The position numbers and the translations under genes are program-made. From Burkholderia sp. 9120 (lineage in GTDB: Bacteria; Pseudomonadota; Gammaproteobacteria; Burkholderiales; Burkholderiaceae): a DNA stretch of 64,000 bases. Under the pieces are notes generated by a model. The model was not told the DNA's origin and ran no database searches. It saw only the letters and a program-made list of their open reading frames with translations. Positions 1-7,738 of this stretch are shown here, piece after piece (position 1 is the stretch's first letter; each line of letters starts with the position of its first letter). Location: NCBI RefSeq assembly GCF_000745015.1, contig NZ_JQNA01000002.1, positions 5,208,001 to 5,272,000 of the forward strand, read 5' to 3'.

Positions 1-210
1 GACTTTGGCGCGTGCGGCGTGCAGCCAGTCGATCAGTTGATGCTCGGCGTTCGACTGGCAGAACTCGATCGACAGATCCAGCCGCTCGCCCGCATCGCGG
101 CACAGCTTCGCGACGTCGTCGAGCGTTTCCGAGCCGTAGATGGCGGGCTCGCGCGTGCCGAGCAGATTGAGGTTCGGTCCGTTGAGGACCAGGACGGAGG
201 CAAAACTCAT
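1..210 (-). CDS. aroQ: 3-dehydroquinate dehydratase, type II (partial, cut by left edge)
   Basis: The N-terminal 70 residues of a type II dehydroquinase, which interconverts 3-dehydroquinate and 3-dehydroshikimate in the cytoplasm. The signature [18 protein letters not shown] begins at residue 9 and includes the active-site Tyr of the flexible loop. The later residues [15 protein letters not shown] carry the conserved N-x-E-x-x-L-I-D-W-L-H stretch. The gene starts at the ATG at 210 and runs off the window, so the C-terminal half is unseen. It diverges from a dehydroshikimate dehydratase at 528, which suggests a catabolic (quinate/shikimate) rather than biosynthetic role. The family call is seen directly; the catabolic role is inferred from context. 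Confidence 0.93.
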   Translation of the reverse strand, partial: MSFASVLVLNGPNLNLLGTREPAIYGSETLDDVAKLCRDAGERLDLSIEFCQSNAEHQLIDWLHAARAKV

Positions 211-527
211 GGCGACACCCCTGCAAAGTAAGACCTGAAGCTGCCACGCAATCGCGGCGGTTCTACAACGTGTACGAAGTGTGCGCGCATCCGTCGACGC
301 CGTCATTCGGGGTTTCTACGAATTTGTACCATCTAGTTAGTTTGTATAAACTAGCGAAAACCGCGACTATGGTCGGCGATTCCGGCACACGAATTACTAT
401 GACGAGTAACGGACTAGACCATTTTGCGCATTGCAACATGCGCGACCGGCCCGCTCGCGAGCCTATTTAGCCGGTCGTCGCCGGGCGTTTTTCAACAGCC
501 GTTTGATTGTTTTTGCAGGAGCCGTTC
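211..527. promoter_or_regulatory. Divergent control region with CTAGTT-N10-AACTAG operator candidate
   Basis: The 317 bases between the dehydroquinase and dehydroshikimate dehydratase genes carry no gene. They contain a 6-bp-arm inverted repeat, CTAGTT (333-338) and AACTAG (349-354), with a 10-base AT-rich spacer. That layout is common for TetR- or IclR-type operators. No cognate regulator lies inside the window. The operator role is inferred. Confidence 0.45.
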
Positions 528-2411
528 ATGCAACGTTCGATTGCCACCGTGTCGATCAGCGGAACCCTCGTCGAGAAGCTGACCGCGATCCAGGCGGCGG
601 GCTTCGAAGGCGTCGAGATCTTCGAGAACGACCTGCTTTATTTCGACGGCTCGCCCGCCGACGTGCGGCGCATCGCCGATGATCTCGGACTGAAAATCAT
701 GCTGTTCCAGCCGTTCCGAGATTTCGACGGTGTGAGCCCGGAGCGCCTCGCGCGCAATCTCGAACGCGCGAAACGCAAATTCGACGTGATGCACGAGCTG
801 GGCACGGAGCGGATTCTGGTGTGCAGCAACGTCTCGCCGGACACCATCGGCGACGACATGTTAATGACCGACCAGCTCGGCGCACTGGCCCGCGCGGCCG
901 AAGCCGCCGGTGTGATCGCCGGTTACGAAGCGCTGGCGTGGGGCAAGCATGTCAAGACCTACCGGCACGCGTGGAAGCTGGTGAACGCGGTCAATCATCC
1001 GAATCTGGGGCTGGTGCTCGACAGTTTTCACACGCTGTCGCTGAACGACACCGTCGACGCGATCGCCGACATTCCGGGCGAGCGCATTGCCTTCGTGCAG
1101 ATTGCCGACGCGCCGAAGCTCGCCATGGACGTGCTCGAATGGAGCCGCCATTACCGTTGTTTCCCCGGTCAGGGCGATTTCGATCTGGCCGGCTTCACCG
1201 CGCAGGTCGTCAAAACCGGCTATCAGGGCCCGCTTTCGCTGGAGATTTTCAACGACGGTTTTCGCGCGGCGCCCACCACGACCACGGCGGCGGACGGGCA
1301 TCGCTCGTTGCTGTTCCTCGAAGAGCAGACGCGCGCCGTGCTGGACGCGGAGCAACGACCGGCCGGCGATCTCTACCGTTCACCGGCCGCGCCCGCGCAC
1401 GTCGGCTATCAGTTTCTGGAGTTCGCGGTCGATCCCGCCACGCGCGCGCATCTGGTCGACTGGCTCGACAAGCTGCGCTTCCGGCAAGCCGGCCGGCATC
1501 GCTCGAAAGACGTGACGCTGTTTCAGCATGGCGCGGCGTCGATCGTGCTGAACGCCGAGCCGGATTCGTTTGCCAACGCGTTCTTTCAGCAGCACGGCTT
1601 GTCGCTGTGCGCGTCGGCGTTTCGCGTCGACGATGCGCGGCAAGCGTTCGAACGCGCCGCCGGCTTCGGCTATGCGCCGTTTTCCGGCCAGATCGGCCCG
1701 AACGAACGCGTGCTGCCCGCCGTGCAGGCGCCCGACAGCAGCCTGAATTATTTCGTCGATGAAACGCCGGATCAGCCGACGCTGTTCGAAGCGGATTTCG
1801 TCCTCACCGACGTCAACGGACCGGCCGAAGTGGGCCCGCTGGCGCGCATCGATCATGTTTGCCTGTCGGTGCCGGCGAATTCGCTCGACACGTGGGTGCT
1901 GTTTTTGCGCACCGCGCTGGGTTTCCAGGCCGAGCCGGGCGTGCTGGTGCCCGATCCGTACGGGCTGGTGCGCAGCCGTGCGTTGCGCAGCGGGGACGGC
2001 TCGGTGCGGATCGTGCTGAATGCGTCGGTGGATCGTCACACGGCGGTGGCCGAGGCGCTGCATACCTATCACGGTTCCGGGCTGAATCACGTGGCGTTCA
2101 GCACGGCGGATATTTTCGGCGCGATTGCGGGGTTCGTCGCCGATGGCTTGCCGGTGCTGCGCATTCCGCGCAATTACTACGACGATCTCGAGGCTCGCTA
2201 CGCGTTGCCGGATGAAACGCTCGACGCACTGCGCACGCATAACGTCCTTTACGACCGCGACGAGCGAGGTGGCGAGTTTTTCCACGCTTACACGGAGCAG
2301 CTGGATCAGCGGTTTTTTCTGGAGATCGTGGAACGGCGCGGCGGGTACGACGGGTATGGCGCGGCGAATGCGGCTGTGAGGCTTGCCGCGCAGGCGCAGC
2401 GGCGGAAGTAG
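528..2411 (+). CDS. quiC: 3-dehydroshikimate dehydratase fused to 4-hydroxyphenylpyruvate dioxygenase-like domain
   Basis: A two-domain protein of 627 residues. Residues about 1-270 are a xylose-isomerase-type TIM barrel (sugar phosphate isomerase/epimerase family). Residues about 285-600 are a VOC/HPPD-like module that keeps two His and one Glu typical of the metal site (IDHVCLSVP, LNHVAFST, FFLEIVERR). This fusion is the QuiC1-type dehydroshikimate dehydratase of Pseudomonas and Burkholderia, which converts 3-dehydroshikimate to protocatechuate. I chose the ATG at 528 because CAGGAG sits 6 bases upstream. An upstream TTG at 507 is in frame but lacks a site. Divergence from a type II dehydroquinase supports a quinate/shikimate catabolic pair. 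Confidence 0.85.
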   Translation: MQRSIATVSISGTLVEKLTAIQAAGFEGVEIFENDLLYFDGSPADVRRIADDLGLKIMLFQPFRDFDGVSPERLARNLERAKRKFDVMHELGTERILVCSNVSPDTIGDDMLMTDQLGALARAAEAAGVIAGYEALAWGKHVKTYRHAWKLVNAVNHPNLGLVLDSFHTLSLNDTVDAIADIPGERIAFVQIADAPKLAMDVLEWSRHYRCFPGQGDFDLAGFTAQVVKTGYQGPLSLEIFNDGFRAAPTTTTAADGHRSLLFLEEQTRAVLDAEQRPAGDLYRSPAAPAHVGYQFLEFAVDPATRAHLVDWLDKLRFRQAGRHRSKDVTLFQHGAASIVLNAEPDSFANAFFQQHGLSLCASAFRVDDARQAFERAAGFGYAPFSGQIGPNERVLPAVQAPDSSLNYFVDETPDQPTLFEADFVLTDVNGPAEVGPLARIDHVCLSVPANSLDTWVLFLRTALGFQAEPGVLVPDPYGLVRSRALRSGDGSVRIVLNASVDRHTAVAEALHTYHGSGLNHVAFSTADIFGAIAGFVADGLPVLRIPRNYYDDLEARYALPDETLDALRTHNVLYDRDERGGEFFHAYTEQLDQRFFLEIVERRGGYDGYGAANAAVRLAAQAQRRK

Positions 2412-2453
2412 CGGTGGGCGGTGGCGTGCGGGTAGTTGGTCAGGGATAGCGGC

Positions 2454-2477
2454 GGTTCGGGCGTTCGGGCGTTCGGG
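2454..2477. repeat. Short tandem repeat of GTTCGGGC units
   Basis: Three near-perfect copies of an 8-base unit (GTTCGGGC) lie between quiC and the small lipoprotein gene. No function is evident. Confidence 0.5.
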
Positions 2478-2648
2478 CGGTCGCGAACCAGTCAGCACCC
2501 CGTCAGGCACGCCACATGCGGCACCGCCGCAAGCAGCCACACCGCATCGATATAATGGCGCCTTTGAACGCGCGGCCTTTGCCGCGCCACGGCGCCCCGT
2601 CTGCGGGCGTTACCTGTCCCATCGGCCGAAACGAACGCCAGGAGAGAT

Positions 2649-2981
2649 ATGAAGAAGTTTGCTGTAGTCCTGTCAGTGCCCCTCCTTCTCAGCGCTTGCG
2701 CATACTTCCAGAAGAACCCGGATGCCGGTGAACCCGTCACCGACACCACCACGCAGCGCTCCGTCAACGACGTGGTCGCCTGCCTGACGCAAGTCGCGAC
2801 CAATCACAACGCCGCTTTCAAATCGACCTCGATCCCGCAGGGTCAGATGCTCGACTTCGGCGATTCGAACATCATCAAGGTGCGCGCCGACAATGGAGCG
2901 ACCACTTACCGCTTCTACGCCGGCAAACGCCATGTGAGCAATCTGTGGATCGAGCAGGCCGGCAAAACCTGCGCACCGTAA
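2649..2981 (+). CDS. Small hypothetical lipoprotein
   Basis: A 110-residue exported protein with a Lys-containing N-region, a short hydrophobic core and a lipobox LLLSAC, so the mature chain would start at Cys17. It is predicted to be lipid-anchored to the outer membrane or periplasmic face. The mature part has two further Cys (near residues 45 and 108), which could form a disulfide. The start is set by an AGGAGAG site just upstream. A TATAAT-like -10 lies at 2551-2556, implying a leader of about 90 bases. I do not recognise a functional family. Confidence 0.75.
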   Translation: MKKFAVVLSVPLLLSACAYFQKNPDAGEPVTDTTTQRSVNDVVACLTQVATNHNAAFKSTSIPQGQMLDFGDSNIIKVRADNGATTYRFYAGKRHVSNLWIEQAGKTCAP

Positions 2982-3172
2982 GGTTGATGCGCGATTAGCG
3001 CGCAGTTCAGGCGCGCTCGGCGGCGGTAAAAATTGGCAATAAAAACAAGCGGTAACCGGTGTTTGTGCAATCTTCGTGTCACGGTGTTACAGGATAATGG
3101 TGTCTTAAGAATCGTTTAAGACTTCGTCCGCATGATCCACCGCAGACGACTAATCCGCACGAGGTACGCACC

Positions 3173-3436
3173 ATGAACCAGCCAGACCAGAACACGAACG
3201 ACACCCCCGCGCCGGCCAAGCGTCCTACCATCCTGCGCCGCCTGCTGAGCCACCACGAACTGGCCACCCTGCTGCTGTTGCTGCACGCGCCGATCGACGC
3301 CTCCGCGAAACCCGAGATTCCGCAGCTTCACGAAGCCGGGTTGATCGAGACGGTTGCCGGCAACGAAACCGGCGCGGCGCATTTCCGCCTGACGTCTGAA
3401 GGCAATGCGGTGCTGCGCGGACTTGGCGTGAAGTAA
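3173..3436 (+). CDS. Hypothetical small protein, winged-helix-like
   Basis: An 87-residue cytoplasmic protein. The N-terminal 20 residues are Pro/Asn-rich and look disordered. The rest (LSHHELATLLLLL..., then a short linker, then FRLTSEGNAVLRGLGVK) has the helix-helix-beta-hairpin look of a winged-helix fold ending in the L-T-x-x-G-x-x-x-L pattern seen in many small DNA-binding proteins. No family name can be supported. It follows an AT-rich intergenic stretch (2982-3172) with GATAAT near 3096 as a possible -10. A short hairpin (CGAGTCG/CGACTCG, 3451-3466) followed by T-rich sequence may end the transcript. Confidence 0.6.
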   Translation: MNQPDQNTNDTPAPAKRPTILRRLLSHHELATLLLLLHAPIDASAKPEIPQLHEAGLIETVAGNETGAAHFRLTSEGNAVLRGLGVK

Positions 3437-3550
3437 GGCGCCCTGTTGCGCGAGTCGACCGACTCGTGCATGAGATTTTTGTAGCGTTTTGTGTCAGTTG
3501 AGAGCGCCTGCCCGGCCCAGGCCACGGAAAATACCCGTGAGCCCCCCGCC

Positions 3551-3880
3551 TTAAGCCTGCCACACGCCGTAGCCCGCCTCGCGCAGTCCGATCGCCAATT
3601 CCACCTCCATGTCCTGTGCGCCGCGATAAGGCATGGGATTGAATATCTCGTACAACTCGGGCACAAGCCTCAGGCCGTAATCGCGCACATAGCGGTTCGC
3701 CTGAATGCCGGCCTTGTGCCGGTCGAAGCGCAAGTCTGGATCGAGTCCCGTCATCCCCACGTACACGCAAGGTTTGTCGAACCGGTAATCCGGATTCGCG
3801 CGGCGAAAGCGCGCCTCGTTCCAGACGGTGTCGTCCAACGCCACGACGTAGACGTAGTAGTGATGCCTGCGACGGACCAT
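3551..3880 (-). CDS. Small protein resembling a GIY-YIG endonuclease domain
   Basis: A 109-residue protein that looks like a minimal GIY-YIG domain. A Y-V-Y-V strand at residues 9-12 and Y-V-G-M-T at 40-44 fit the two halves of the motif. These are followed by R-F-D-R-H-K-A-G (51-58), where the family usually has its catalytic Arg/His, and an acidic residue near the C-terminus (DMEVELA). The first half is Y-V-Y rather than G-I-Y and the spacing between halves is longer than usual (about 28 residues), so activity is uncertain. It sits just downstream of the hydroxyproline regulator on the same strand with a 10-base gap. The functional link, if any, is unknown. Confidence 0.55.
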   Translation of the reverse strand: MVRRRHHYYVYVVALDDTVWNEARFRRANPDYRFDKPCVYVGMTGLDPDLRFDRHKAGIQANRYVRDYGLRLVPELYEIFNPMPYRGAQDMEVELAIGLREAGYGVWQA

Positions 3881-3890
3881 AGGCAGCGGC

Positions 3891-4658
3891 TCAGGCCCGC
3901 GATGTCCCGTGCAGCAGCATCCGGTATTCGGTCGGCGTAATGCCGACGGTCGCCTTGAACTGCCGCGTGAACGCGCTGTGATCGGTGTAGCCGCAGAGCG
4001 CGGCGACGTCAGTGACTTTGTCGTGCGAGACCAGCAGCGCGGTGGCCGCGTCCAGGCGGGTTTTCAGCAGGACCTGACGCGGCGTGAGATGAAACACCTT
4101 ATGAAAGTAGCGCTCCAGTTGCGCGACCGACATATCCGCCATCGCCGCCAGTTGCTTCAGATTCAGCGGCTGCACGTAATTGTCCTGAATCGACTGCACG
4201 ACCGCGGCGAGCCGGCTGTAGGCCGGATGGCTGCTTTCGTCCGCTTTCAGGTCGCGCGAAATGCCCGCGAGGCCGACCACCTTGCCCGCCGGATCGCGCA
4301 GCGGCTGCTTGCAGGTCAGACACCAGCCCGGCTGACGACCGGGATACAGATGCAGTTCGAGTTGATCGATCATCTGATTGCCGACGTTGATGATCGCCTT
4401 GTCCTGCGCCGTGTAGATGCGCCCGAAGCGGCGCGGAAAAACGTCTTCGGCGGTGCTGCCGAGCAGCGCCGATTTTTCCTTGAAGCCGCATCGCGAGGCT
4501 AGCGTGCGGTTGACGAGCGCATAGCGCGCCTCGGCGTCCTTGACGAAAAAGACGACGTCCGGCATGGCGTCGAACACCGGCTCGAGCAGCCGGAAATGCG
4601 ACAGCATGCCGGCCAGCGTGGTGTCGTTCGGTTCGAGCGCGTGAGCCAGCGTGTTCAT
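3891..4658 (-). CDS. PAS-AraC transcriptional regulator of hydroxyproline catabolism (LhpR-type)
   Basis: A 255-residue regulator. Residues about 25-140 form a PAS-like sensor (MPDVVFFVKDAEARYALVN, then GLAGISRDLK). Residues about 150-250 form an AraC/XylS double helix-turn-helix with LKQLAAMADMSVAQLERYF and DVAALCGYTDHSAFTRQFK. It is encoded on the same strand 162 bases downstream of the FAD subunit of D-hydroxyproline dehydrogenase, the position of regulators in many hydroxyproline clusters. It probably responds to a hydroxyproline-pathway ligand and acts on the duplicated element between lhpA and lhpC. That regulatory pairing is inferred from synteny. Confidence 0.85.
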   Translation of the reverse strand: MNTLAHALEPNDTTLAGMLSHFRLLEPVFDAMPDVVFFVKDAEARYALVNRTLASRCGFKEKSALLGSTAEDVFPRRFGRIYTAQDKAIINVGNQMIDQLELHLYPGRQPGWCLTCKQPLRDPAGKVVGLAGISRDLKADESSHPAYSRLAAVVQSIQDNYVQPLNLKQLAAMADMSVAQLERYFHKVFHLTPRQVLLKTRLDAATALLVSHDKVTDVAALCGYTDHSAFTRQFKATVGITPTEYRMLLHGTSRA

Positions 4659-4715
4659 CGGCGGGTCCGGTGGTTCGTGCGAAGGAGGAAGCGTTCGCCC
4701 GCGCTAGGTTGCGGT

Positions 4716-4750
4716 CTGTGTCTCGGCCTGTGTCTCGGCCTATGTCGCGG
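4716..4750. repeat. 12-bp direct repeat upstream of the AraC-type gene
   Basis: CTGTGTCTCGGC occurs twice head to tail (4716-4739), followed by a degenerate third copy, between the lhpE stop and the regulator start. It could be a binding array for autoregulation or simple slippage. I cannot tell which. Confidence 0.5.
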
Positions 4751-4820
4751 CGAACGGGTGCGGTCGATTATAGAACCGTGCGGCGGCCGACAATATCCGG
4801 GGTATGCGCGAGTGGGCGTG

Positions 4821-6227
4821 TCATTGTGATTCGCTTGCCGGTGACGTTGGGTTCGCGGCCATTAGCGTTTCGATCCGCGCGGGACTGAAGGGCGGGCGCG
4901 GCGCGGCGGACGGCCAGCCGAAGTAGAGGTTCGCCGCGGCGCCGCAGATTCTTCCCTGGCAAGCGCCCATGCCGCAGCGGGTATGCAGCTTCGCGTCGCG
5001 CCAGTCGGCGCAGGCGCGCACTTCGCCGACGCTGACGTCTTCGCAACGGCACAGCAGTGTGGCGTCGGCGGGCGGTGTGCGAGCGGCGGACTGCAGGGCG
5101 AAGGTGGTGGCGACACGTTGGCCGAAGCGGCGCCAGCGCGCGCGGTTTGCTTGTAGGGCTTGCAGCGCGGCGTTGGCGTTGGCGTTGGCGTTGGCGTTGG
5201 CGCTGGCGCTGGCGCTGGCGCTGGCGCTGGCGCTGGAGCTGGGCACGGGATTGGAAGCGTGATATTCGCTGCGGCTCCCAGCGCCATTCCCGACGCCACC
5301 ACTCGCGCACAATCCGGCGATCTCGCCTTCCACCACCGCCAGTTCCGCACCGCCGACGCCAGTACACTCACCCGCCGCGAGCACACCATCGACCGAAGTT
5401 CGCTGCGCGTCGTCAACAACGATCTCGCCGGCGTCGTTGATCTCGCAGCCGAGCGCCTGCGCCAGCGTGACGTTCGGCACGAGCCCGAAACCACAGGCGA
5501 CTCGGTCGCAAGCGAAGGTCACGTTTTGGCGTCCACGGCGGATCGTCACCTGCTCGACGCGGCCGTCGCCGTGCGCCTCGTGGACGACGCTACCGGTCCA
5601 GTAACGCAACCCGGCGAACCCACGCGTCATCGCAACAGCCTGGCGCAACTTCGCAGGCTCCGCCAGCAAAGACACCCCGAAACGGGCGACATCGAATGCC
5701 GAAGCCTGCTCGACCACCGCGACCACGCGCGCGCCGGCATCGCGTGCGGTGGCGAGCGCCGCGATCAACAGCGGACCGCTGCCGGCAATCACGATCCGTT
5801 CACCGCGCACCGGCATGCCGCCTTTGATCAACGCCTGCAGCGCGCCCGCGCCGGTCACGCCGGGCAAGGTCCAGCCGGCGAACGGCAGAAGCCGCTCGCG
5901 CGCGCCGGTCGCGAGGATCAATCGGCCGTAGCTGACCGACACGCCGCCGTATTCCGCCGATTCGAGCAACAGACCACGCGAGGCCAGCGGCGCGACGACG
6001 CGCGTCGACGGCCAGTAGGTGATGTTGTTCTGCCCGCTCAGGCGGGTCAGCAGATGGTCGAGCTGTGCTTGCGGCGGATGCGCTGGGCCCTGACGCCAGA
6101 TCTGACCGCCGGCGCGCGGATTGTCGTCGAGCAGCGCGACCGTGGCGCCGTCGCGCGCCGCCGTACAGGCGGCGTTCAGGCCGGCCGGTCCAGCGCCGAC
6201 TACGACGATATCGAAGTGATGCGTCAT
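4821..6227 (-). CDS. lhpE: D-hydroxyproline dehydrogenase, FAD/NAD(P)-binding subunit with C-terminal Fer2_BFD domain
   Basis: A 468-residue pyridine-nucleotide-disulfide-type flavoprotein. The FAD motif VVGAGPAGLNAA is near residue 9 and a second GxGxxG (IAGSGPLLIAALA) is near residue 147. The C-terminal BFD-like [2Fe-2S] module has Cys393, Cys395, Cys423 and Cys428 (CRCE, then CGMGACQGRIC). It matches the LhpE/HcnB-type subunit of heteromeric D-hydroxyproline dehydrogenase, which oxidises cis-4-hydroxy-D-proline to Pyr4H2C. Its start overlaps the stop of a 40-codon ORF by ATGA. Unusually, residues about 329-352 are a low-complexity Ser-Ala/Asn-Ala linker encoded by 11 hexanucleotide repeats, placed between the flavin part and the BFD module. 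Confidence 0.88.
   Translation of the reverse strand: MTHHFDIVVVGAGPAGLNAACTAARDGATVALLDDNPRAGGQIWRQGPAHPPQAQLDHLLTRLSGQNNITYWPSTRVVAPLASRGLLLESAEYGGVSVSYGRLILATGARERLLPFAGWTLPGVTGAGALQALIKGGMPVRGERIVIAGSGPLLIAALATARDAGARVVAVVEQASAFDVARFGVSLLAEPAKLRQAVAMTRGFAGLRYWTGSVVHEAHGDGRVEQVTIRRGRQNVTFACDRVACGFGLVPNVTLAQALGCEINDAGEIVVDDAQRTSVDGVLAAGECTGVGGAELAVVEGEIAGLCASGGVGNGAGSRSEYHASNPVPSSSASASASASASANANANANANAALQALQANRARWRRFGQRVATTFALQSAARTPPADATLLCRCEDVSVGEVRACADWRDAKLHTRCGMGACQGRICGAAANLYFGWPSAAPRPPFSPARIETLMAANPTSPASESQ
5171..5242. repeat. Hexanucleotide tandem repeat (CGTTGG x5, CGCTGG x6) inside lhpE
   Basis: Five perfect CGTTGG units (5171-5200) run into six perfect CGCTGG units (5201-5236) and one degenerate AGCTGG (5237-5242). 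On the coding strand this gives alternating Ser-Ala and Asn-Ala. The period is six, so copy-number change alters linker length without shifting frame. Such tracts are prone to slippage. Confidence 0.95.
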
Positions 6228-6346
6228 AGCGTCGCCTTCGCAGCATCGGCATCGGCATGGTCATCGACATAGGCACGCGCCGCCGCCATCCGGCGCGCAA
6301 AGTCGAACCCAGCACTCACCGCAACGTCATAGACATAAAGCGTCAT
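6224..6346 (-). CDS. Possible 40-residue small protein between hydroxyproline dehydrogenase subunits
   Basis: A 40-codon ORF starting MTLYVYDVAVSAGFDFA and ending with an Ala/Asp-rich tail. It fills the gap between the [2Fe-2S] subunit and the FAD subunit exactly. Its ATG (6346-6344) overlaps the upstream TGA as ATGA, and its own TGA (6226-6224) overlaps the lhpE ATG as ATGA. Such double coupling is what a translated gene in this operon would show. Against it, third-position GC is only about 60 percent, lower than in its neighbours, and no domain is recognisable. It may be a real small subunit, a translational relay that keeps ribosomes moving into lhpE, or chance. Confidence 0.45.
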   Translation of the reverse strand: MTLYVYDVAVSAGFDFARRMAAARAYVDDHADADAAKATL

Positions 6347-6618
6347 GACAAGCGCTCCCCATCACCCGTAAGCACGATCTGACCTTCGCGGCACAGCGTC
6401 TGGCACGCGAGCGCGTGCGCGCGGCCGTCGATCGTCACGCGGCATTCCTGGCAGACGCCCATGCCGCACAACGGCGCGCGGCGTTGTCCGCTCACCGACC
6501 GCCGCGCACCGCTCACGCCCGCGACAACCAGCGCCGCGGCCACGGTCGTACCGGCTTCGACGTCGATCGACCGGCCGTCGATCGTCAAGCGAATACGCGC
6601 TGCGTCGAGACTACTCAT
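6343..6618 (-). CDS. lhpF: D-hydroxyproline dehydrogenase, small [2Fe-2S] subunit
   Basis: A 91-residue ferredoxin-like protein of the HcnA/SoxA-type 2Fe-2S family. Cysteines sit at 51, 56, 59 and 72 (C-x4-C-x2-C-x12-C, in CGMGVCQECR...CQTLC), the plant-type cluster spacing. It would pass electrons between the two flavin subunits of the heteromeric dehydrogenase. Its ATG overlaps the end of the upstream DAO-type subunit by 8 bases, so the genes are translationally coupled. The order epimerase, DAO subunit, 2Fe-2S subunit, FAD/BFD subunit matches lhpA-B-F-E of Pseudomonas. Confidence 0.88.
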   Translation of the reverse strand: MSSLDAARIRLTIDGRSIDVEAGTTVAAALVVAGVSGARRSVSGQRRAPLCGMGVCQECRVTIDGRAHALACQTLCREGQIVLTGDGERLS

Positions 6619-7738
6619 GAATCACCTGACGAGCGAAACGAGCCGGCAAATAAGGCTCGACGGGAATCGGCGCGGCACTCGACGTAATCTGCGCCGCGAG
6701 CAGCTTCGCGGTGGCGAGTGAAGTCGTCACGCCAAGCCCTTCATGCCCCACGGCAAGCCAGACGCCGGGCGCGAAATCGCCGGCCGGTCCGATCAGCGGC
6801 AGACCGTCCGGCGAGGCCGCGCGGAAACCAGTCCAGGCGCGAATACCGTTGAGCGTCGGCAGCGTCGGCAGATAACGCGCGGCGCGTTGCAGCATCTGCG
6901 CGAGCACGGGCATCTCGACGGCGGGGTCGGTGGTATCGAACTGGCGCGACGAGCCGATCAGCAATTGTCCCGTGGGCCGCGGTTGCGCATTGAACGCGAC
7001 CGATGTCCCCACCGCGTGGTGCGCGCTCTTGATATACCCAAGCTCGAGCAGTTGATGCCGAATCAGGTCGGGATAACGGTCCGTGATCAGCAGATGGCCT
7101 TTCTTCGGCTGCAACGGCAGAAATCGCACGAGTTGCCGTGCGCCCAAACCGTTGGCCACGATCACATGAGCCGCGCTGATCGATTCGCCGTTGCTCAGCG
7201 TGACACGACCCGCCTCGATCGAACTCACCGCGGCACCGAGCCGCACGCTGATATTCGCCGCGCCCGGCGATTGCGTCAGCAGCCATTCGGCGACGGTAGG
7301 CGCATAGACGATGCTGTCGTGCTCGATCCGCAAGCCAGCCGCCAGCGACGCCGCCAGCGCCGGCTCGCACGCTCGCAGCGCGGGCGCGTCGAGCAGTTGC
7401 GCGGCGACGCCCTGCGCTTCGAACGCGGCCTGCATGGCGCGGGCGGCTTGCCACTCTTCGTCATCCGCCGCGACCCATAGCGTGCCGCAGCGCGCGAACG
7501 CGTCGCGCGTGCGCAAGCGCGGCGCGAGTTCGAGCCACAGATCTCGCGCGTAGCGGCTCAGCGCGAATTCCGCCGGCGAGTCGTTCATCACGACGATATG
7601 GCCCATGCCGGCCGCCGTCGCGCCCGGGCCAATGCCGTGCGCGTCCAGCACCTCGACCCGCATGCCGAGCGCGGCCAGCTCCGCCGCGCACGCTGCGCCG
7701 ACGATGCCCGCTCCGACGATCAGCGCGTCCGCTCTCAT
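6611..7738 (-). CDS. lhpB: D-hydroxyproline dehydrogenase, DAO-family catalytic subunit
   Basis: A 375-residue FAD-dependent oxidoreductase of the glycine oxidase/DadA (DAO) family. The Rossmann motif [15 protein letters not shown] is at the N-terminus, and a late substrate-domain block contains [18 protein letters not shown] followed by [18 protein letters not shown] near the C-terminus. It is the likely substrate-oxidising subunit for cis-4-hydroxy-D-proline. I use the ATG at 7738 because it overlaps the lhpA stop as ATGA. An in-frame ATG 18 bases further upstream lies inside lhpA and is less likely. The pathway assignment rests on the flanking epimerase and subunit genes. Confidence 0.88.
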   Translation of the reverse strand: MRADALIVGAGIVGAACAAELAALGMRVEVLDAHGIGPGATAAGMGHIVVMNDSPAEFALSRYARDLWLELAPRLRTRDAFARCGTLWVAADDEEWQAARAMQAAFEAQGVAAQLLDAPALRACEPALAASLAAGLRIEHDSIVYAPTVAEWLLTQSPGAANISVRLGAAVSSIEAGRVTLSNGESISAAHVIVANGLGARQLVRFLPLQPKKGHLLITDRYPDLIRHQLLELGYIKSAHHAVGTSVAFNAQPRPTGQLLIGSSRQFDTTDPAVEMPVLAQMLQRAARYLPTLPTLNGIRAWTGFRAASPDGLPLIGPAGDFAPGVWLAVGHEGLGVTTSLATAKLLAAQITSSAAPIPVEPYLPARFARQVIHE

